Shown: one piece after another, positions 58,089 through 64,000 of the stretch | How positions within the stretch are numbered: position 1 is the first letter of the stretch | How the letters are laid out: each line of letters opens with the position of its first letter | Assembly: GCA_964557975.1 (NCBI GenBank) | Contig: CAZLCG010000002.1 | Span: forward strand, 62,001-126,000 | Source of the DNA: Fimenecus sp964557975 | Lineage (GTDB): Bacteria; Bacillota; Clostridia; Oscillospirales; Acutalibacteraceae | Length of the DNA stretch: 64,000 nucleotides | Reading direction: 5' to 3' | Position numbers and translations under genes: made by a program | The notes under the pieces: generated by a model | What the model was told of the DNA's origin: nothing | The model's database searches: none | What the model saw: the letters and a program-made list of their open reading frames with translations, nothing else

Positions 58089-58628
58089 TCATTTATGCTT
58101 ATAGGTGGTAAGCTTGGTTTTGGAATATTTATATTCTTTAAATTTGGCGAACATACCCGCTTCCTCGGGAAGAATTTCGGTATATTCGGTTTCGCAGATA
58201 ATTGTTGCGCCGTCGTTACAGCAATTTGCAACATATGGGAGTACCTCTTCAATCAGCCCCGTTTTATAAGGCGGATCTAAAAAGACCAAATCAAATTCAG
58301 CCCTTGAATCCTTAATATACCGAACGCTGTCCGTATTAAGCACAACGGATTTGGAAAAAAGATTTGTGGTTTTAAGGTTTTCTTTTATCACTTCAAAGGA
58401 CTCCGCGCTTTTATCTACGAAAACAGCATTTTCAGCGCCTCGGCTTAAAGCCTCGATTCCAAGCTGCCCCGATCCCGAAAACAAATCAAGAACAGAAGCG
58501 CCGGGAATATCAAACTGAACGATGCTGAACATCGCCTCTTTAACACGGTCGGTCGTAGGTCTTACAACGTCGCCGCCGTCAAGAGTTTTGAGCTTGCGCC
58601 CTCTTGCAGAGCCTGTAATAACTCTCAT
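58089..58628 (-). CDS. rsmD: 16S rRNA (guanine-966-N2)-methyltransferase
   Basis: 179 residues; methylates G966 of 16S rRNA. SAM motif VLDLFSGSGQLGIEALSRG and catalytic FLDPPYK are present, plus N-terminal GSARGRKL. Length matches. Cotranscribed with coaD 12 bases away. Confidence 0.96.
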   Translation of the reverse strand: MRVITGSARGRKLKTLDGGDVVRPTTDRVKEAMFSIVQFDIPGASVLDLFSGSGQLGIEALSRGAENAVFVDKSAESFEVIKENLKTTNLFSKSVVLNTDSVRYIKDSRAEFDLVFLDPPYKTGLIEEVLPYVANCCNDGATIICETEYTEILPEEAGMFAKFKEYKYSKTKLTTYKHK

Positions 58629-58685
58629 ATGCTTTTCTCCAATAGTTTATATGCTTTTTTATTTTCCGCTTTTTATCACAAAATG

Positions 58686-59348
58686 TCAATAGTTTTTTTT
58701 AAATAGAAGAATTTTTTGCAATTCCTCGGCGGTTGCGGCAGTTACTGTAACGCCTACCTTTTCAAGATCCTGCCTGTCTCTGAAGCCCCACAAAACACCG
58801 ATACAGTCAATATCGGCATTTTTCGCAGTTGCTATATCGACCTCGCTGTCGCCTACAAAAACCGCTTCTTCTTTTGAAACGCCGAGCCTTGAAAGAGCAT
58901 AGTACACACCGTCCGGCGCGGGTTTGTCCGGACGCAAGCCGTCGCTCCCGACGACAACCTTAACATATTTCCCGAAAAGACTTCCGCAAAGCTCCTGCGC
59001 GGCAAAATCCGCTTTATTTGTCACTATCGCGAGAAGAAGCCCCGCATCGTATAAATTTTTTAACAGCCCGTCAACGCCGTCGTATGGCTTGGTTTTATTC
59101 GCCATATTCTTTTTATAATCGTCGCAGAAAAAATCATAGCATTTTTTTATATCTTGGGCGTACGCATTTTCGGGAACTGCCCGCTCAATGAGCTTATATA
59201 TCCCGTTGCCTACGAAACGTCTTACCTCATCAACGGTCCTTTCGGGATAACCGCAGTATTTTAACGCCGCGTTTGTGCTGTCGGTCAAATCCTCAAGCGT
59301 ATTTAAAAGAGTTCCGTCCAAATCGAAAACTACTGCTTTTTTAATCAT
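58686..59348 (-). CDS. gph: HAD-family hydrolase, phosphoglycolate phosphatase type
   Basis: 220 residues of the haloacid dehalogenase family: VFDLDGTLL (nucleophile aspartate), the IVTNK motif II threonine, and FVGDSEVDI motif IV. Likely hydrolyses phosphoglycolate made in DNA repair or a similar small phosphate; the sequence does not settle the substrate. I chose ATG 59348 over 59354 because GAGGAAA is at better spacing. Overlaps the uvrC stop. Confidence 0.85.
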   Translation of the reverse strand: MIKKAVVFDLDGTLLNTLEDLTDSTNAALKYCGYPERTVDEVRRFVGNGIYKLIERAVPENAYAQDIKKCYDFFCDDYKKNMANKTKPYDGVDGLLKNLYDAGLLLAIVTNKADFAAQELCGSLFGKYVKVVVGSDGLRPDKPAPDGVYYALSRLGVSKEEAVFVGDSEVDIATAKNADIDCIGVLWGFRDRQDLEKVGVTVTAATAEELQKILLFKKNY

Positions 59349-61188
59349 TGTCATTTTCCTCTTGATGATAGAATTTATATATATTAAGCGCTGTTTTTTT
59401 GCTTATTCCGTCCGCCTCGCAAAGCTCGGAAACACTTGCCGATTTAATGGCTTTTACAGTTTTAAAATGCTTTAAAAGCGATTTTGCTTTAACATTTCCT
59501 ACGCCTTCAATTTGTGTAAGAGTGAGTGAAAAGGTGCTTTTTTGATGCGTTTTACGGTGATAATCGATCGAGAACCTGTGAACCTCGTCTTGAATTTCCG
59601 AGACAAGAGTAAAAACCTGCCTTTTTGAGTTAATTGCAATTTCTCCTCCGTTTGCGGCAATAGCCCGCGTGCGGTGCTTGTCATCCTTTACCATACCGAA
59701 AACGGGCACTTGAAGCCCGAACCGCTCCAGCACGGGAAGAACCGCGTTAACCTGACCTTGCCCGCCGTCAAGCAGTATTAAATCAGGCAGTCTTCCGAAG
59801 CCTTCGCCCGAGTCCTTATTTTTCTCGTATTCCGAAAATCGGCGCGTCAGTACCTCGTTCATTGAGTTATAATCGTCGTTGCCCTGTAAAGAATTGATTT
59901 TAAAACGCTTATATGCGTTCTTATAGGGCTTGCCGTCCTTGAAAACTATCATACCGGCAACCGAATCGGCGCCTGCGGTATGCGAAATATCATAAGATTC
60001 GATATAATCGGGACTGTTTTTCAGCCCCAAAAGATTTTTAAGTTCGTCTAAAACCGCAACCGTTCTGCCGCTTTTGCCTTTATATAAAGCCAGCTTTTCG
60101 GCGGCGTTTTCGTAGCACATTTTAACGACCTGCGCCTGCTCGCCCTTTTTAGGAATAAACACGGTGCATTTTTTTCCCCGCTTATCGGTCAGCCACTGTT
60201 CAAGAAGCTCTTTATCGGCAACCTCCCCGTCAAGCGTTAATCTTTTCGGGATGTTGCTTCTCATACCGTAAAATGAGGTAATATAATTAAATCTCAGCTG
60301 TCGGGAGCTTTCCTCAGTGGAATTAAAGAAAAAATGCTCGCTGTCAAAAAGCCTGCCCTCCGAGAACCTTAAAACCGCAAGACAGACGGTTTCATCGTTC
60401 TCGGCGGACGCAAAAACATCCTGTTCTTCGACATTTTTATATATGACCTTTTGCCTGTCTGTCATCTTATTTACGGCGTTTATCCTATCACGGTACTTTG
60501 CGGCGTTTTCAAACTCAAGATTTTCGGAAGCGTCATTCATCTTTTTTGTAAGCTCGCCTACAACGGCGGCAACGTCGCCCTTTAAGAACCTCAAAGCGTC
60601 GTTAAAGCTGTCGTTATACTCATTTTCGGAAATATTTCCCCTGCACACTCCGCAGCATTGGTCAATATAATAGTTAAGGCAGGGGCGCGATTTGCGGAAA
60701 TCCCTCGGAAAAACCTTATTGCACTGACAAAGCCTGAATATCTTGTTGGCTGTGTCAACGCTTTGCTTTACGGCATACGAGCTTGTATACGGTCCGAGAT
60801 ATTCGGCGCCGTCGTCATACTTTTGCAAAACTGCGGTGATTTTTTTATATTTTCCGCCGGAAATCCTTATATAGCTGTAGCCCTTATCATCCTTTAACAA
60901 AATGTTGTATTTGGGCATATGCTGTTTAATAAGACTGCATTCAAGCACAAGTGCTTCAAATTCGCTGTCGCAGACAATATAATCAAAGCTGTCGACATTT
61001 TCGACCATTTTAAGCACCTTGACAGCGTGGCGGTTCTGCGAACCGAAATACTGACTTACCCTGTTTTTTAATATTTTAGCCTTTCCGATATATATTATTT
61101 CATCCTGAGCGTTTTTCATAATATAAACTCCGGGAAGAAGCGGAAGACTCATCGCTTTTTTGCGAAGCTCGGGCATTTTCTTATTCAA
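59341..61188 (-). CDS. uvrC: Excinuclease ABC subunit C
   Basis: Makes both cuts in nucleotide excision repair. 615 residues with the N-terminal GIY-YIG nuclease (LPGVYIMKNAQDEIIYIGKAK), a UVR domain (KMNDASENLEFENAAKYRDRI), the RNase H-like C-terminal nuclease (ESYDISHTAG; LILLDGGQGQ) and HhH motifs (QIEGVGNVKAKSLL). I chose the TTG at 61188, which has GGGAGG seven bases upstream; no ATG in frame fits as well. Confidence 0.95.
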   Translation of the reverse strand: MNKKMPELRKKAMSLPLLPGVYIMKNAQDEIIYIGKAKILKNRVSQYFGSQNRHAVKVLKMVENVDSFDYIVCDSEFEALVLECSLIKQHMPKYNILLKDDKGYSYIRISGGKYKKITAVLQKYDDGAEYLGPYTSSYAVKQSVDTANKIFRLCQCNKVFPRDFRKSRPCLNYYIDQCCGVCRGNISENEYNDSFNDALRFLKGDVAAVVGELTKKMNDASENLEFENAAKYRDRINAVNKMTDRQKVIYKNVEEQDVFASAENDETVCLAVLRFSEGRLFDSEHFFFNSTEESSRQLRFNYITSFYGMRSNIPKRLTLDGEVADKELLEQWLTDKRGKKCTVFIPKKGEQAQVVKMCYENAAEKLALYKGKSGRTVAVLDELKNLLGLKNSPDYIESYDISHTAGADSVAGMIVFKDGKPYKNAYKRFKINSLQGNDDYNSMNEVLTRRFSEYEKNKDSGEGFGRLPDLILLDGGQGQVNAVLPVLERFGLQVPVFGMVKDDKHRTRAIAANGGEIAINSKRQVFTLVSEIQDEVHRFSIDYHRKTHQKSTFSLTLTQIEGVGNVKAKSLLKHFKTVKAIKSASVSELCEADGISKKTALNIYKFYHQEENDND

Positions 61189-61267
61189 ACATACGCCTCC
61201 CTTAACAACAAACAGGCACACCGATAAATAAAATCAGTGTGCCGGAAAATATTATATAATGAGATAC

Positions 61268-61531
61268 TTATTCAGCAAAGCCTGATTCAACAAGTTTAAC
61301 AAGTTCCTCAACAGCCTGCTCCTCGTCCGGTCCGCCTGCAATAATACGGATCTCCGTGCCGCCCATAATGCCGAGCGAAAGAACACCTAGAAGGCTCTTT
61401 GCGTTAACTCTTCTTTCTTCCTTTTCAACCCAGATTGAAGATTTAAACTCGTTGGCTTTCTGAATAAAGAAAGTAGCGGGACGGGCGTGTAAACCAACCT
61501 GATTTTGAACGAGGACGTCTTTTGTGTACAT
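61268..61531 (-). CDS. HPr family phosphocarrier protein
   Basis: 87 residues with the phosphorylated histidine in GLHARPATFF and the regulatory serine in NAKSLLGVLSLGI. May act in the PTS or as a Crh-like regulator with CcpA; neither partner is in the window. The second ATG (61531), with GGGAGAAAT upstream at good spacing, is chosen over 61537. Confidence 0.95.
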   Translation of the reverse strand: MYTKDVLVQNQVGLHARPATFFIQKANEFKSSIWVEKEERRVNAKSLLGVLSLGIMGGTEIRIIAGGPDEEQAVEELVKLVESGFAE

Positions 61532-61592
61532 AATCATTTCTCCCTATCAGATAAATTTATCTATCAAATAGATTTCTTCTAACTGATAACAT

Positions 61593-61620
61593 ATTATAAC
61601 ACAAAACTTGTCCCCGTCAA
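61593..61620 (-). promoter_or_regulatory. Promoter of the HPr gene
   Basis: Minus-strand TTGACG (61615-61620), 16 bases, TATAAT (61593-61598). About 60 bases of leader follow, containing GATAAATTTATC (61550-61561), a 12-bp palindrome. Confidence 0.75.
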
Positions 61621-61758
61621 CATTTTTAACACGATATATGGTGGTTTTTGAAATAATTCGGTGGGTATTCCAAAGTGGTGACTTTTTGGAACTCAATGTT
61701 TGTGCAAAATAACAATATATCTTTGTTATAAATATTGAATATACACAAAAAATATTAA

Positions 61759-62757
61759 TTAATTGTTAATACGGTGATGTACAACGGGCGTTGAACCGTC
61801 AATTATACCAAATTGACATCCTATATTTTTGTAATAATCAATAATTTCGGGCAACGCCTCTACGGTAGTGCCTTTTGCGCTTGTATCATGCAACAAAACT
61901 ATTACCGTATTTGACGAAGGAAGCTTTTTGCAGTTTTCAATAATAACGTCCTTCGCTATGTTATTTCCGCTTGCGTCGCCCGAGGAACAGTTCCAATCGA
62001 AATATCGGTAGCCCCTCTCGCCTACGCCAACGGTAACTCTTGACATTATGCCCTCCGAATATTTACGGCTTACAGCGTTACTGCTGCCACCCGGAAAGCG
62101 GATTATATTTGAACGGATTCCCGTTTCGTTATATACGACGTCCGAAATCATCTGCAAATCGTTATAATATGCCTCATCGGACGAATAAACGGTTTTGTAA
62201 TCGTGCGAAAATGAATGAAGCGCTATTGCGTGACCGTTTGATACTATATCCTTCATATAACTATTGTACTTTGTGTTAATCACAAAAAAAGTCGCCTTAA
62301 CACCTTTTTCATTTAAAATCTGCAAGATTTTAGGCGTGTTGGGCGACGGACCGTCATCAAAGGTAAGATATATTGTTTTTGCCGAGCCGTCCGGAGGCGG
62401 TACGGGCTTAGGCGCCGCCGTCGGAGAGATTACGGGTTTGGCAGTCTTCTGTTGCTCGCGCTTAATCGAGACCTGTTTATTTAAGTCCGCTATCTTAGAA
62501 TCCTTTTCATCAATCGCCTGAGAGTACGATTCTATTTCACTGTTTTTTTCGGAAATCGCGCTGTCAGCCCTCGAAAGCTCGTCACAAACAGAAGAAAGAG
62601 AGCCCTCAACGCCGTTATTTAAGGCTTTTATATCATTATTTTTATTTATAAAAACAACCAGGAGTACGGAAAGAAAAACTACCGACGCCGAAAGAACAGC
62701 AACAGTAATTTTCAAAGGCAAATATTCGGTTTTTTCCGTTTTGCCGCTTTTCTTCAT
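61759..62757 (-). CDS. Polysaccharide deacetylase with N-terminal coiled coil
   Basis: 332 residues: N-terminal transmembrane anchor (about 13-35), a coiled coil (about 55-105), a Pro-rich linker (SPTAAPKPVPPPDG), then a carbohydrate esterase 4 domain with LTFDDGPSPNTPK (metal-binding), HSFSHDY and IIRFPGGSSN. Probably deacetylates peptidoglycan GlcNAc or similar at the cell surface; a role in lysozyme resistance or spore cortex is possible. Which substrate is not shown by sequence. Confidence 0.9.
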   Translation of the reverse strand: MKKSGKTEKTEYLPLKITVAVLSASVVFLSVLLVVFINKNNDIKALNNGVEGSLSSVCDELSRADSAISEKNSEIESYSQAIDEKDSKIADLNKQVSIKREQQKTAKPVISPTAAPKPVPPPDGSAKTIYLTFDDGPSPNTPKILQILNEKGVKATFFVINTKYNSYMKDIVSNGHAIALHSFSHDYKTVYSSDEAYYNDLQMISDVVYNETGIRSNIIRFPGGSSNAVSRKYSEGIMSRVTVGVGERGYRYFDWNCSSGDASGNNIAKDVIIENCKKLPSSNTVIVLLHDTSAKGTTVEALPEIIDYYKNIGCQFGIIDGSTPVVHHRINN

Positions 62758-62931
62758 AACCGCACCCCCCTGTAAAATCCAATTCTGATTTGATTATATT
62801 CTTTTTAAAATTTTAGTCAACACAAAAAGCGACAAAAAACGCCGAAAAATGAAATTTAATAATTATGTAACATTTTATCATTATTTCCGATTGCTTAAGG
62901 CAAGGGAGCTGAGTCCGATACAAAAAATAAA

Positions 62932-62970
62932 AAACAACTGCCGAACATTAAACTCGGCAGTTATTTTTTG
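62932..62970 (-). terminator. Terminator downstream of the broken acetyltransferase
   Basis: AACTGCCGA and TCGGCAGTT pair around ACATTAAAC; T-runs lie on both sides, so it may act for either direction. Confidence 0.7.
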
Positions 62971-62993
62971 AAATTAAATTGTATATCCGTCTT

Positions 62994-63410
62994 TTAAATC
63001 TGTTTTATAAAAAAGTATTTCGTCAGCTTTTCATTGTCTTTATCTTCTCTTACAAACTCCAATTTATACCCTAACTTTTTTGTAAAACTCAGGCGCTTGA
63101 AATTTATAGGTTGAAAGATTGATATTTTTACAGCCCAGTATTCTGAAACAGTTTTCGACCGTTTCAACAAGCATTTTTCCTATTTGCATTTTTCGGTATT
63201 GCTCCGACACGATAAGCTCGCTTATATGCGCCTCGGAATAATATGAGTGTCCGCTGATTATTCCGACTGCTTTTTCCGCATCCTTTGCGGCAAACGCAAA
63301 CAATCGGTAATTACAGGACAAGCCGTTTTTTCCGCGTATTCGGAAAATTCATTATCTATAAATTCCCTGACATTTTCATCGCATACTTCTTCGACTGTAA
63401 TGTTTAACAC
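62994..63410 (-). pseudogene. GNAT acetyltransferase with two compensating poly-A frameshifts
   Basis: A gene of 139 codons from GTG 63410 (behind AGAGGTGATAACC) to TAA 62994. The parts read LNITVEEVCDENVREF..., then KNGLSCNYRLFAFAAKDAEKAVGIISGHSYYSEAHISELIVSEQYRKMQIGKMLVET (a GNAT acetyl-CoA motif) and FYKKLGYKLEFVRED. The middle is in another frame: one A is missing from a run near 63328 and one extra A sits in the run near 63080. Together they restore the original frame. A truncated product from the ATG at 63321 would lack the end. Either decay, phase variation or assembly error. Confidence 0.75.
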
Positions 63411-63425
63411 GGTTATCACCTCTGT

Positions 63426-64000
63426 TTATAAATCCAGCAAAAGCCCCGCGACGTTAAAATAGATAAGCAGAGAAATTGCGTCAACAATAGTCGTAATAAA
63501 CGGACTTGCCATTACGGCAGGGTCAAAGCCGATTCGCTTTGCAAGAATAGGAAGCGTAGCTCCGACAAATTTAGCAAAGATAATCGTTAAAATCATAGTA
63601 ATGCAGACTACCGCCGAAACCGACACGCCTACTCTGTCAAAAAGCATAAGCTTAGCAAAAATCGCAACCGCAAGCGTAACGCCGCAAAGAAGCGCAACGC
63701 GTAATTCCTTCCAGATTACCTTAAAAACATCCTTATAGCTTATGTCGCCGAGGGAAAGCGAACGGATAATCGTAACCGAAGCTTGACCGCCGCAGTTGCC
63801 GCCCGTGTCCATAAGCATAGGTATGAACGACGTTAAAACTATTTGCGCCTGCAAAGCATTTTCAAAGCTTTGAATAATCTTACCCGTAAAGGTGGCCGAT
63901 ACCATTAAGAGAAGAAGCCACGGGAAACGCTTTTTCCATGTTTCCGCAACGCCCATTTTAAGATAGGGCTTGTCCGTCGGGGTGATAGCCGCCATCTTTT
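63426..64000 (-). CDS. mgtE: Magnesium transporter MgtE, C-terminal part (N-terminus outside window)
   Basis: The last 190 residues or so of an MgtE Mg2+ channel. The membrane domain is recognisable: PWLLLLMVSATFTGKII, the pore signature MLMDTGGNCGGQAS, and the FDPAVMASPFITTIVDAISLLIYF ending. About five transmembrane helices are seen here. The cytoplasmic N and CBS domains lie beyond the window's right edge, since the frame is open to base 64000. mgtE genes are often riboswitch-controlled, but the leader is not in the window. Confidence 0.93.
   Translation of the reverse strand, partial: KMAAITPTDKPYLKMGVAETWKKRFPWLLLLMVSATFTGKIIQSFENALQAQIVLTSFIPMLMDTGGNCGGQASVTIIRSLSLGDISYKDVFKVIWKELRVALLCGVTLAVAIFAKLMLFDRVGVSVSAVVCITMILTIIFAKFVGATLPILAKRIGFDPAVMASPFITTIVDAISLLIYFNVAGLLLDL

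Noticed and set aside
61621..61758. Gene or regulatory RNA between the HPr and deacetylase genes
   Set aside because: Apart from the HPr promoter region I see no ORF, stable hairpin or known motif.

Overview
The window looks like a chromosomal segment of an anaerobic, endospore-forming low-to-mid GC Firmicute, most likely a clostridial gut bacterium of the Oscillospiraceae/Ruminococcaceae type. The support is a set of sporulation genes (spmA, spmB, a spoIIM-like gene, cwlD, gerW/ytfJ and a 28-codon spoVM), c-di-AMP synthesis (cdaA/cdaR), a PASTA kinase/phosphatase pair and clostridial gene order. The species cannot be fixed from the sequence alone.

Layout. 1-2.7 kb (+): end of glycolytic pgk, then tpiA and gpmI. 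2.7-3.8 kb (-): spmB and spmA. 3.9-4.6 kb (+): an AbrB-like regulator and a YaiI/YqxD protein. 4.7-8.3 kb (-): a diaminopimelate/lysine operon asd-dapA-dapB plus a free-standing aspartokinase-type ACT protein, all behind a lysine riboswitch and terminator. 8.3-14 kb (+): queA-tgt-yajC, interrupted by a DUF4160/DUF2442 cassette and a phosphoesterase gene, then a TIGR04086 membrane protein and a SpoIIM-like protein. 14-15 kb (-): a Xer-type recombinase.

15.1-21.5 kb is the accessory region. It holds an apparently integrated rolling-circle replicon of about 2.9 kb (Rep plus a small tyrosine recombinase, candidate replication origins, GC-rich structured repeats, a candidate small RNA, Xer-like sites at both ends). 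Beside it lie broken pieces of other elements: a frameshifted Txe/YoeB toxin, an acetyltransferase and a frameshifted TnpV gene.

21.6-30.3 kb is mixed: radA and cwlD, a GH43-like hydrolase, an AlaA-like aminotransferase, nadE, and a barnase-type toxin fused to a phage MuF-like module with its barstar inhibitor.

30.4-62.8 kb is almost entirely minus-strand housekeeping operons. Read in the direction of transcription they include uvrC-gph, rsmD-coaD, rsuA, cdaA-cdaR, DUF1385-prmC-M50 protease-scpA-scpB, DUF2953-gerW-dacF-rluB, yicC-remA-gmk-rpoZ-priA-def-fmt-metallopeptidase-rsmB-rlmN-prpC-prkC-rsgA-thiN-spoVM. Against the B. subtilis order, rpe is missing between rsgA and thiN and coaBC between rpoZ and priA. 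The window ends with a twice-frameshifted acetyltransferase and the C-terminal part of mgtE. I saw no rRNA, tRNA or CRISPR array.

Best candidates for something new: the integrated rolling-circle element with its structured non-coding segments, the small cassette inserted at a duplicated queA 3' end, the MuF-barnase fusion, and a run of sequence-variable hairpins with a constant linker near 55.5 kb.
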